NCBI GenBank assembly: GCA_937949945.1
Contig: CALFEQ010000049.1
Location: 1-14,607, forward strand
Source: an uncultured Myxococcales bacterium
GTDB lineage: Bacteria > Myxococcota_A > Polyangia > Polyangiales > Polyangiaceae
DNA length: 14,607 bases
Direction: 5' to 3'
In this document: piece by piece, positions 7,776-14,584 of the stretch
Position numbering within the stretch: the first letter of the stretch is position 1
Layout of the letters: the number at the start of each line of letters is the position of its first letter
Position numbers and translations under genes: made by a program
Notes under the pieces: model-generated
What the model saw: the letters and a program-made list of their open reading frames with translations, nothing else
Database searches by the model: none
Told to the model about the DNA's origin: nothing

Positions 7776-8807
7776 TTACACGCGCGCGGGGACCGGCGCG
7801 CGGGGACGGCCACGACCGGCCGCCCGGCCCGATTCATCATCGAGTCCGCGGAGATCCAGCGCGTAGAACGCGTTGCACCCGTAGTGGCCGGTGCTGCCGA
7901 GCGGACCGTCGAGCCGGATGAAGCCGTTCCTCTCGTAGAGGGCGCGGGCCTGGGTCATGTTGGAGAGCGTCTCGATGTACATCCTCGAGTACCCGGCCTT
8001 CCGCGCTCCTTCGATGCACCGCAAAAGGAGCTCCTGACCGAGGCCCAGACCGCGGATCTCGGGGAGGAAGTACATCTTCCGGAGCTCGCACGTCTGCTCG
8101 TCGCCGCCCGCGAGCTGCGCGAATCCGCCCCCGCCGACCACCACGTCCTTCGGCCGCGGCTTTTTGTCGCCTCGCGCGCGGCGACCATCCGGCGCGCGCG
8201 TCACGACCCAATACGCCGAGCGCTCGCCTCGGTACGCGCCGTACATGTCGTCGACCTCGGGATCGAGGATGGCGAACCCGGGCCCGCTCGCGCCGAACTC
8301 GGGCATCACCGTGCGAATGAGGCTCGCGACGGCCGCTCGGTCGCGCGGCGCGATCGGGCGGATCGTGTAGAGGGCGCGGCGGCGAGCGCGCTCGAGGGCA
8401 CGGGCGTAGAGCTGCATGCCCCGAAGGACGAGCGCGCGGTCGTCGGCGGGGAGCAGACGCAGCGCCTTTTCGACGCGCGCGTTCGCCTGTTCGTGCACGA
8501 GCGCGACCTTCGAGCGTCCCTTCGGCGTCAGCGAGAGCATCCGCGCGCGCCCGTCCTCGTCGCTCGCTCGGGCGCGCACCCATCCGCGCGCCTCGAGCTC
8601 GGCGACGATGCGGCTCGTCGTCGATTTGTCGAGCCGAAGGACGGCGCCGAGCTCGGACTGCGGCATCGTCCCGCGCGCTTCGATCTCGATGAGCGCATGG
8701 CAGTGCGAGTAGGGGAGCTTCGTCGCGGCGTCGCGGCCGTGGAGGAAGCCGAGCTCGCGCACGAGCTCGCGCGAGGCGTGTCGGAGCGGGAGGACCTCGG
8801 GGAACAT
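7776..8807 (-). CDS. Bifunctional MarR-family regulator / GNAT acetyltransferase fusion
   Basis: The 343-residue protein joins an N-terminal MarR winged helix (about 1-140) to a C-terminal GNAT domain (about 142-335). The HTH is at roughly 49-72 (QSELGAVLRLDKSTTSRIVAEL), and the wing carries the DxRxR-like D85GRAR, then LTPKG. The GNAT part has the acetyl-CoA loop RGLGLGQ and the following helix (ELLLRCIEGARKAGY), then ALYERNGF. I set the start at the ATG 8807, preceded by GAGAGG; the longer frame from a TTG at 8870 would run through the operator and lacks an RBS. Such MarR-GNAT fusions are a known architecture with mostly unknown acetyl acceptors. The double operator 29 nt upstream implies autoregulation. 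The C-terminal tail of about 15 residues is Arg/Pro-rich. Confidence 0.9.
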   Translation of the reverse strand: MFPEVLPLRHASRELVRELGFLHGRDAATKLPYSHCHALIEIEARGTMPQSELGAVLRLDKSTTSRIVAELEARGWVRARASDEDGRARMLSLTPKGRSKVALVHEQANARVEKALRLLPADDRALVLRGMQLYARALERARRRALYTIRPIAPRDRAAVASLIRTVMPEFGASGPGFAILDPEVDDMYGAYRGERSAYWVVTRAPDGRRARGDKKPRPKDVVVGGGGFAQLAGGDEQTCELRKMYFLPEIRGLGLGQELLLRCIEGARKAGYSRMYIETLSNMTQARALYERNGFIRLDGPLGSTGHYGCNAFYALDLRGLDDESGRAAGRGRPRAPVPARV

Positions 8808-8835
8808 CCTCGTGCCTCTCACGATCGATCTGTTC

Positions 8836-8871
8836 GTTGTGCAACGCAACCATGTAGTTGCTCTGCACAAC
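8836..8871. promoter_or_regulatory. Double inverted operator for the MarR-GNAT regulator
   Basis: Two 15-bp sites, GTTGTGCAACGCAAC (8836-8850) and GTTGCTCTGCACAAC (8857-8871), are inverted copies matching at 13 of 15 positions. Each has GTTG-N7-CAAC dyad symmetry. They are separated by CATGTA, which gives a centre-to-centre distance of 21 bp, two DNA turns. The whole 36 bp is itself a large palindrome. It starts 29 nt before the MarR-GNAT ATG, as expected for an autoregulatory MarR site bound by two dimers on one DNA face. Binding is inferred from position and symmetry. Confidence 0.7.
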
Positions 8872-9083
8872 CAAACGAGCCTCCGCGGCGCGCCGCAGAC
8901 GGCCGAGGGCCGGGCGAGGCGAGAGGCGAAGCCCGGAAAGGGCGGTGACCAGGCGACCGGCCCCCACCGGAGACGTCTTTGCCTGCCGTTGTTATGCTTC
9001 TACGTTGCCTGGCATTCGATCGCAGTCGAACATCGAAGCATGCGCGGTCGCGGGGGGAAGGACCGCGAGAGGCGAAGGTTTCC

Positions 9084-9566
9084 GTGACCGAAGAGCGCGA
9101 CAAGCTGTTCACCGCACGCCCGCCCCCGGGAGACGGCGCAGACGTCTACAGCGCCTCGACGGTGGCGGGCCAGGCTCCGGCGGACTTGCTCGAACTCGTC
9201 CGTGCCGCCGAAGAGGCGGCCACGCTCGCCGTCCGAGACGAGCCGGCCGAGGACGCGGCCGGGGCATCGGACACGGCTCCGGCCGAGGAGGAAGTCGTCG
9301 ACGTGAGCAACGAAGCGATCGACGCGCCCCCGTCTCTGCCGCCGATGCGCGCCGCCACGCCCGGAACGGCGTTCGCGCCCACGGGCGCGCCTGCGGAGGC
9401 GAAAGAGCCTGCCGAGCGCACGGCCGCCGCGGACGCGCGCGGCGCGGGGCTCTCGGATCGCTCGGCGCATGGCGAGCCCCCGGCGGGGAGGGCCCTTCCG
9501 CCCGCGGTCGGCATCGCGGTCGTCCTCGCGCTGACGATCGGCGCCCTCGTCGCGTTCGTGCGTTGA
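9084..9566 (+). CDS. Small protein with a single C-terminal membrane helix, family unknown
   Basis: I prefer the GTG at 9084 (160 residues), preceded by GAAGG; earlier TTG (8979) and ATG (8994) starts in frame would add an Arg-rich, shadow-like leader. Residues 1-50 look folded (KLFTAR ... DVYSASTVAGQAPADLLELVRAAEEAA). Residues about 51-135 are Ala/Pro/Glu-rich and probably disordered. The protein ends in one hydrophobic helix (about 138-158, PAVGIAVVLALTIGALVAFV) and a final Arg, with no N-terminal signal. This layout fits a tail-anchored inner-membrane protein with its N-terminus in the cytoplasm. It is divergent from the MarR-GNAT gene across about 210 bp of DNA that includes the double operator, so it may be coregulated. 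I recognise no family. Confidence 0.7.
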   Translation: MTEERDKLFTARPPPGDGADVYSASTVAGQAPADLLELVRAAEEAATLAVRDEPAEDAAGASDTAPAEEEVVDVSNEAIDAPPSLPPMRAATPGTAFAPTGAPAEAKEPAERTAAADARGAGLSDRSAHGEPPAGRALPPAVGIAVVLALTIGALVAFVR

Positions 9567-9631
9567 GCCGACGCGTCGAGGCGCATGGCGCGCCTCGCGC
9601 TCGTGTTCGTGTACGCCGCGCCGCCGGCACG

Positions 9632-9653
9632 GTCGCGGGCGCGGGCCCGCGAC
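9632..9653. terminator. GC hairpin between convergent genes
   Basis: Arms GTCGCGGGC and GCCCGCGAC pair perfectly over 9 bp around a 4-nt loop. It lies between the stop of the anchored small protein (9566) and the stop of the convergent pilZ gene (9662). There is no T run on either strand, so termination is inferred from placement only. Confidence 0.4.
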
Positions 9654-9661
9654 GACGCGGC

Positions 9662-10015
9662 TCAGGCGTTCCCCATCTGCAGCGTGCTCGATTCGGTGAG
9701 GGCGAACGGGAGGGGCTCGTCGAGCTCGATCCCGACGCGGTAGCGCCAGAGCTCGGGTGACGAGATCGGGTTCTCGTCCACGCGCGCGACACGACCCGAG
9801 ACGTCGACGCCGACATCACCGGCGTGCACGGTGATCTTCAGCCGGTCACCCTTGCTGAACTGCGAGGGCGTGACGACGAGGAGCCCCTTGGCGCTGATGT
9901 CTCGCGTGACCCCGTGGCGGCCGCCCTTCTTCTCGGAAGCGAGCGCCACTGCCATGATTGCTGGTGTCCGCGGCTTTCCTCGTCGCTCCTCTCGCACGCT
10001 GCTCGGAGCCATCAT
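9662..10015 (-). CDS. Single-domain PilZ protein, predicted c-di-GMP receptor
   Basis: The 117-residue protein is essentially one PilZ domain. It has both c-di-GMP-contacting motifs: RxxxR as R12-G-K-P-R16 and [D/N]xSxxG as D39-ISAK-G44. Beta-barrel strands follow (GDRLKITV, SGRVARV, RYRVGIEL). It should be a cytosolic c-di-GMP-responsive adaptor, with partner unknown. Two adjacent ATGs (10015 and 10012) follow AAGGA; the longer frame from 10099 adds a tail without PilZ features. It is convergent with the anchored small protein and divergent from the CapA-like gene. Myxobacteria have many stand-alone PilZ proteins that act in motility, polysaccharide and development. No output domain is seen. 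Confidence 0.88.
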   Translation of the reverse strand: MMAPSSVREERRGKPRTPAIMAVALASEKKGGRHGVTRDISAKGLLVVTPSQFSKGDRLKITVHAGDVGVDVSGRVARVDENPISSPELWRYRVGIELDEPLPFALTESSTLQMGNA

Positions 10016-10090
10016 CCGTTTTCCTTTCCTTCCCGCCGGATTGCGTCCTCCCGGACTCAGGTAGCAGGCGGTAGCACATGTAATCGCGAC

Positions 10091-10131
10091 ACGCACCACC
10101 GCGGTGCGTCATTATGCGCTTTTCGCGCGAA
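10091..10131 (-). promoter_or_regulatory. Candidate control region of the pilZ gene
   Basis: On the minus strand a CATAAT box (10111-10116) is a possible -10. A perfect palindrome TTCGCGCGAA (10122-10131) lies in the expected -35/-10 spacer. An inverted repeat ACGCACC-N5-GGTGCGT (10091-10109) lies just downstream at the likely transcript start. No good -35 is visible. The dyads flanking the -10 suggest a repressor site. The predicted untranslated leader is about 85-90 nt. Confidence 0.35.
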
Positions 10132-10304
10132 TCTGAAACTTTTCGAGCACCCTTTTCCGGGGCTCCCGCCCCGTTCCGAGCCTCGGCGTCGGTCGAGCTC
10201 CGCGACGCGGGCCGGAGCTCGTCGCCGGTCGAGCGTTTCGACCTCGCTCGCACGGACGAGCATCCCACGGGGGCGGTGATCACATTGGGCTCGCCGAGGG
10301 AGTC

Positions 10305-11453
10305 ATGGAACCGGCGTCGACACGACCGCCGAGAGCACGAGGCTCTCGGGCGGAGCGAGCCATCGAGGTCTTCCTCGCCGGTGACGTCATGACCGGTCGA
10401 GGCGTCGACCAAATCATGGCTCACCCCTCGGACCCGGAGATCTTCGAGAGCTGGCTCCGCGACGCACGCGCGTACGTCGAGCTCGCGGAGGCGGTGAACG
10501 GTCCGATCCCACGCGCGGTCGGGGCCGACTACGTCTGGGGCGACGCGCTCGCGGACCTCGAGCGCGCCGACGTGCGCGTCGTCAACCTCGAGACGAGCGT
10601 CACGACGAGCGACGACGCGTGGCCGGGCAAAGGCATCCATTACCGCATGCACCCGGACAACGTCGGGTGCCTCACGGTGGCGGGCATCGACGTCTGCGTG
10701 CTCGCCAACAACCACGTCCTCGACTGGGGGCGCGCGGGCCTCGTCGAGACGATCGAGACCTTGCAGAGCGTGGGGATCCGAACGGCAGGGGCGGGCAGGG
10801 ACGCCGCCGAGGCCCAGTCGGTCGTCGCCGTCGAGCTCCCGGGCGGCAGGCGCCTCCTCGTCACCGCCGTGGCGGAGCCGTCCAGCGGCGTGCCGCCCTC
10901 CTGGATGGCGTTGCCCGGTCGGCCCGGCGTGGCGCTGCTCGACGAGCTCGACGAGGCCGAGGCCGACGCTGTGAGCTCGAGGATCGCGCGCGAGAGAAAG
11001 CCGGGCGACGTGGCCGTCGTCTCGGTGCACTGGGGCTCGAACTGGGGCTACGAAGTCGAGGACGAGCTCGTCCGCTTCGCGCATGCGCTCGTCGATCGAG
11101 GCGTGGACGTCGTCCACGGCCACTCGTCGCATCACCCGCGTCCCATCGAGTACCGTCGCGGGCGGCTCATCCTCTACGGCACCGGGGACTTCATCAACGA
11201 CTACGAGGGCATCCGCGGCTACGAGCCATTCCGGAACGACCTCGTGCTCGGGTACTTCGTCCGCATCGAGGATGGTCGGCTCGAGCTGCGAGCGAAGCCG
11301 TACCGCCTGCGGAAGATGCGCCTCCAGCGAGCTTCGCCGGCCGAGGCGGTCTGGTTGGGCGGGACGCTCGCGCGGATCAGCGAGCCGTTCGGGACCATCG
11401 TGGACTTCGCCGCCGGCGACATCGTCGCGAGGCCTGGTGCACGCGCCGCGTGA
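10305..11453 (+). CDS. CapA/PgsA-type metallophosphoesterase-fold protein (PGA_cap family)
   Basis: The 382-residue protein has the marks of the PGA_cap fold: GDVMTGR (metal ligand D27), NLE (N94-E96), ANNHVLDWG (N136, H137, D140), VHWGSNW (H242) and HGHSSHHP (H271, H273). Family members are linked to poly-gamma-glutamate capsule export or anchoring, but many stand-alone bacterial copies have unknown substrates. CapA of Bacillus is membrane-associated, whereas this one has no signal peptide or membrane segment; the N-terminus is a short basic stretch followed directly by the first strand. No pgsB/capB or capC neighbours are present. The ATG at 10305 has GAGGGAG very close upstream. It is divergent from pilZ and convergent with the Cys-rich protein gene. 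The fold is certain, the reaction is not. Confidence 0.88.
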   Translation: MEPASTRPPRARGSRAERAIEVFLAGDVMTGRGVDQIMAHPSDPEIFESWLRDARAYVELAEAVNGPIPRAVGADYVWGDALADLERADVRVVNLETSVTTSDDAWPGKGIHYRMHPDNVGCLTVAGIDVCVLANNHVLDWGRAGLVETIETLQSVGIRTAGAGRDAAEAQSVVAVELPGGRRLLVTAVAEPSSGVPPSWMALPGRPGVALLDELDEAEADAVSSRIARERKPGDVAVVSVHWGSNWGYEVEDELVRFAHALVDRGVDVVHGHSSHHPRPIEYRRGRLILYGTGDFINDYEGIRGYEPFRNDLVLGYFVRIEDGRLELRAKPYRLRKMRLQRASPAEAVWLGGTLARISEPFGTIVDFAAGDIVARPGARAA

Positions 11454-11467
11454 TCACGCGCACCAGG
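11433..11467 (-). terminator. Hairpin overlapping the capA-like stop codon, likely terminator of the Cys-rich protein gene
   Basis: Arms at 11433-11445 and 11455-11467 enclose a 9-nt loop that contains the stop codon of the CapA-like gene (11451-11453). On the minus strand all 13 pairs form, with two G-U wobbles. On the plus strand the same two positions are A-C mismatches, so the structure is stronger for the minus transcript, whose gene stops 34 nt earlier (11501). No T tract is seen. Confidence 0.45.
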
Positions 11468-11500
11468 CTCTCCGTGCCATGCGTCCCGAGTCGCGGAGGC

Positions 11501-12223
11501 TCACTCGTAGAAATCCTCCTCCGGCGCGCTCTCGTCGGCGTCGGCCTCGGCTTCCAGAGGGGAATACAGGCGATCCTCGCGGACGGAGCGATCGACCACG
11601 CCCACGAGCGGACGACAGAGCGGAGGCTTCGACGTCGGCGGCGAGGTGAACCCGCACGCGCTCGTTCGGTTGCAGTGACAGCCGCTGAAGTCGAGGATGC
11701 CGCCACGCCGGAGGATCGGCTGACAGCTCGACTTGTCGCAGAGGCGCTCCTCGCACGGCGTCGAGCACGGCGCGTACGTGATGGTCGCGCCCTCCGTGGT
11801 GCACGTGCAGTCGTTCGGCTGGCACGCGAGCCCGGCGGGCACCTGCTCGAAGCGTGCGAGCTGGGACTTGATCGTGAGCGACAACCACTCCGAGACGTCC
11901 TCGCTGCAGAACTTGAAGACGCGCTGGTTGTACTCGCCCTGAGGCATGTCATCGAGCGCCTGCTTCTGATCGGGCGAGGCCGTGCTCGGGTTCAGGTCCG
12001 GCGGGAGACACGCGATCAGCTTCCCTGCGTACTCGACCGTCTTCGCGCGCGAGAGCGGCAGACGAGGGAACCTGCACTCGCAGTTGCACGCCACCCGCGT
12101 CGCGGTCTTCTTCGACATCGGGCAGAGCGTCTCGTCGTCGGCGCAGTCTGGCTTCGTGTCGGTGACGGGCGCACACGCCCAAAACGTCAGGGCGAGCACC
12201 ACCAGCCAAGCGGCGAGTCGCAT
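11501..12223 (-). CDS. Cys-rich exported protein, possible lipoprotein, family unknown
   Basis: The 240-residue product begins with a short hydrophobic leader (MRLAAWLVVLALTFWAC) and then has 18 more cysteines, many in pairs or CxC form (C46-N-C48-E-C50; CTC; CHC). If C17 is lipidated, the lipobox is unusual (F-W-A-C), so cleavage by ordinary signal peptidase is also possible. The Cys density implies a disulfide-stabilised periplasmic or surface protein. The C-terminal 25 residues are acidic (EAEADADESAPEEDFYE). The ATG at 12223 has GGAGGACGAGGG upstream. It is convergent with the CapA-like gene and divergent from the TonB-dependent receptor gene. I do not recognise the family. Confidence 0.8.
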   Translation of the reverse strand: MRLAAWLVVLALTFWACAPVTDTKPDCADDETLCPMSKKTATRVACNCECRFPRLPLSRAKTVEYAGKLIACLPPDLNPSTASPDQKQALDDMPQGEYNQRVFKFCSEDVSEWLSLTIKSQLARFEQVPAGLACQPNDCTCTTEGATITYAPCSTPCEERLCDKSSCQPILRRGGILDFSGCHCNRTSACGFTSPPTSKPPLCRPLVGVVDRSVREDRLYSPLEAEADADESAPEEDFYE

Positions 12224-12319
12224 CGCCCTCGTCCTCCATCCATGCGTACCTTCTTCGACTCGGATGCGTCGACCGGACGTCGACCATCGACGGGACCTCC
12301 GAGGCCCCGCGTTCGTCCC

Positions 12320-12351
12320 AATCTAGTTCGACCGTCCACCGGCTCTGTCAA
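12320..12351 (-). promoter_or_regulatory. Candidate promoter of the Cys-rich protein gene
   Basis: A perfect TTGACA on the minus strand (12346-12351) is followed by TAGATT (12320-12325). The spacing of 20 nt is too long for an ideal sigma-70 site. The context TTGACAGAGCCGG matches the box upstream of the aminotransferase (TTGACAGAGGCGG) at all but one base. Confidence 0.35.
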
Positions 12352-12476
12352 TGCGGAGTGCTCCGCCGTACGGGCGAGCGCGGCGTCACGTTGCTGCGAC
12401 GTCCCGCGCCTCGATCGGGTGGCGTCTTCGATCGCTTCTAGGACGTCGTTCGACTCGTACTTACGTCGTTGTGTCG

Positions 12477-14570
12477 ATGCAGCCGTTCGACTCCGCTCGA
12501 CACACGCACGGGCGACGACGGCTCCTGCGAGCACGACGCACGCGCGAGGGCTTCGCGCTCGTCGCGCTCGCGACCGCTCTCGCCCACGCGACACCAGCGA
12601 GCGCCGACGATTCGAGCGACGCGACCATCGCGAACGAGCCACGCAGCGACGCGACCACCGCGAACGAGCCGAAGGCGGCGAGCTCGCGCGCGACCGCGAT
12701 CGAGGAGGTCCGCATCAACGGCGTGAAGAAGTCCGAGCCGACCGCGCCGCGCGACACGATGCGCGGTCGCGAGATCCGCCAGGTACCGGGCGCGTTCGGC
12801 GACGCGTTCCGCGCGCTCGAGGCGCTCCCCGGCGTGACGCCGATCACGAGCGGCCTGCCGTACTTCTTCGTGCGCGGGGCGCCGCCGGGCAACATCGGCT
12901 ACTTCGTCGACGGCGTGCGCGTCCCCGGCCTCTTCCACCTCGGCGTCGGGCCCGCCGTCATGTACCCGGCGCTCGTCGATCGCGTCGATCTCTTCAAGAG
13001 CGCGTACCCGGTGAGCTACGGCCGCTTCTCCGGCGGCGTCCTGTCCGCCGAGACCGTGCCCCCGGCCAAGCGCACGCGGCTCGACTGGACGCTGCGCCTC
13101 TTCGACGTCGGCGCGCTCGCCGAGGCTCCGTTCGGACGACACGACGAAGGCTCGCCGCGCGGGAGCGTGCTCGTCTCGGGGCGCTACGGGTACCCGGGCC
13201 TCGTCCTGTCGGCGCTCGCCCCCGAGGTGAACCTCGCGTACTGGGACTACCAGATGCGCGCGACCTACGACCTGTCGCGCGTCGACACCGTCTCGGTGTT
13301 CACCTTCGGGAGCTTCGACGCGATCCGCGTGCGCCCCGAGGACGGGGGCGCGGACGAGGAGCTCCGCGAGGTGCTGAGCCTCCAGTTCCACCGCGTCGAC
13401 TTCCGCTGGGATCGGCGCGTGAGCCCCACCGGCTCGGTCCGCACGGCCGTGACGATCGGCTTCGATCGCACCGGGAGCGAGACGTTCAACGCGCGCTCGC
13501 ACCTCGCCGGCGCGCGCGTGCTGGCGCAAGAGCGCCTGTCCAAGAGCGTCCACGTGCGCGCCGGCGCGGATGCCTGGGTGCAGACCTACGATTTTCGCGT
13601 CGCCTCGGCGCGCAACGATCGCCTCGAAATCGACCGGTCCAACGCGAACGCCGGGATCCAGAAGGACGTCAACATCGGAGCGTGGATCGACACGCCGCTC
13701 GAGCTCTCGAAGCGCGCGCACGTGACGCCGGGCCTCCGCGCGGACGTCTTCACGTCGCGCGGCATCGGAAACGCGCGCGGGGTCGCGTCGCTCGACCCTC
13801 GCGTCACCACGCGCGTGGGCCTCGGGCCCATCTACCATCTCGGCGCGATCGGCGTGGCGCACCAGCCGAGCACGGTGCCGCTGCCGATCCCCGCGCTCAC
13901 GTTCGCGCAGCTCCGCCGCGGCCTGCAGACCGGCTATCACGCGAGCCAGGGGATCGAGGTGCCGCTGCCATGGAGCCTCACGGCGACCGCGACGGGCTTC
14001 CTCCACACGTACACGGGCCTCGTCGATCTCGCCGCGCCTTGCGAGGAGGAAGAAGGCGAGCCCGGGTGCAACCAGGCGCTGAGCCGCGGCCGCTCCGTCG
14101 GCCTCGAGCTCATGCTGAAGCGCAACTTCGGCGGAAGGATCGGCGGCTGGCTCGCGTACACGCTGTCGCAGTCGACGCGTGAAGCGTGGGACCCCATCGA
14201 GCGCCGACACAGGACGGTGCTCGCCCAGTTCGACCGCACCCACGTCTTCAACGCCGTCTTGACCGTCGATCTGGGCAAGGGCTGGCGCACGGGCGGCCGC
14301 TACACCGCGTACTCGGGCATCCCGTACTCCACGACGAGCCACGGCGCCCCCCCGGACGCGCGCACGCCCGACTTCCACCGCCTCGACCTCCGCCTCGAGA
14401 AGCGATGGACGTGGGGGCAGGGGAGCAGCCTCGCCTTCACGGCGGAGATGTTCAACGTCCTTCTGATGAAGGAAGCCGTCGGCCTCACGTGCAGCAGCTT
14501 CGACGGCTGCCGGCCCGAGGAGATCGGGCCGATCGTGATTCCCAGCATCGGCTGCGAGGGGACGCTGTGA
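12477..14570 (+). CDS. TonB-dependent outer-membrane receptor with plug domain
   Basis: With the ATG at 12477 the protein has 697 residues. A basic N-region and weak hydrophobic core (FALVALATALAHATPASA) give a signal peptide probably cut after A43. A short 10-residue tandem repeat (SDATxANEPx) and an IEEVRINGVKK segment follow, then the plug domain (about 85-200). The plug has LPGVTP, FVRGAPPGNIGYFVDG (R133) and VSYGRFSGGVLSAET. The rest alternates aromatic/charged strands of a beta-barrel, ending with a Cys-containing tail (CSSFDGC ... GC). It would import an unknown siderophore, vitamin or glycan across the outer membrane by TonB energy. No Shine-Dalgarno is obvious before 12477; an upstream in-frame ATG at 12351 would add a non-signal Arg-rich leader. 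Neighbours do not reveal the ligand. Confidence 0.9.
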   Translation: MQPFDSARHTHGRRRLLRARRTREGFALVALATALAHATPASADDSSDATIANEPRSDATTANEPKAASSRATAIEEVRINGVKKSEPTAPRDTMRGREIRQVPGAFGDAFRALEALPGVTPITSGLPYFFVRGAPPGNIGYFVDGVRVPGLFHLGVGPAVMYPALVDRVDLFKSAYPVSYGRFSGGVLSAETVPPAKRTRLDWTLRLFDVGALAEAPFGRHDEGSPRGSVLVSGRYGYPGLVLSALAPEVNLAYWDYQMRATYDLSRVDTVSVFTFGSFDAIRVRPEDGGADEELREVLSLQFHRVDFRWDRRVSPTGSVRTAVTIGFDRTGSETFNARSHLAGARVLAQERLSKSVHVRAGADAWVQTYDFRVASARNDRLEIDRSNANAGIQKDVNIGAWIDTPLELSKRAHVTPGLRADVFTSRGIGNARGVASLDPRVTTRVGLGPIYHLGAIGVAHQPSTVPLPIPALTFAQLRRGLQTGYHASQGIEVPLPWSLTATATGFLHTYTGLVDLAAPCEEEEGEPGCNQALSRGRSVGLELMLKRNFGGRIGGWLAYTLSQSTREAWDPIERRHRTVLAQFDRTHVFNAVLTVDLGKGWRTGGRYTAYSGIPYSTTSHGAPPDARTPDFHRLDLRLEKRWTWGQGSSLAFTAEMFNVLLMKEAVGLTCSSFDGCRPEEIGPIVIPSIGCEGTL
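12615..12670. repeat. 26-bp direct repeat, period 30 bp, in the receptor gene
   Basis: Copies at 12615-12640 and 12645-12670 differ at one base and encode two SDAT(I/T)ANEP units between the signal peptide and the plug domain. It looks like a recent in-frame duplication. Confidence 0.85.
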
Positions 14571-14584
14571 ATCGTGGGATTCGG

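Noticed and set aside
8979..9083. Upstream extension of the anchored small protein from a TTG at 8979
   Set aside because: The added 35 residues are Arg-rich and shadow-like, and the GTG at 9084 has a purine-rich ribosome site.
10091..10109. Inverted repeat in the pilZ leader considered as a c-di-GMP riboswitch
   Set aside because: The leader is short and lacks the GEMM-type paired helices and tetraloop features; a simple operator dyad is the plainer reading.
9846..11135. 429-codon minus ORF across pilZ upstream DNA and the CapA-like gene
   Set aside because: Shadow frame; the plus CapA motifs and the minus PilZ frame explain the region.
10619..14182. 1187-codon plus-strand ORF overlapping the CapA-like, Cys-rich and receptor genes
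   Set aside because: The translation is a run of Arg/Pro/Gly-rich low-complexity sequence crossing several genes in other frames.
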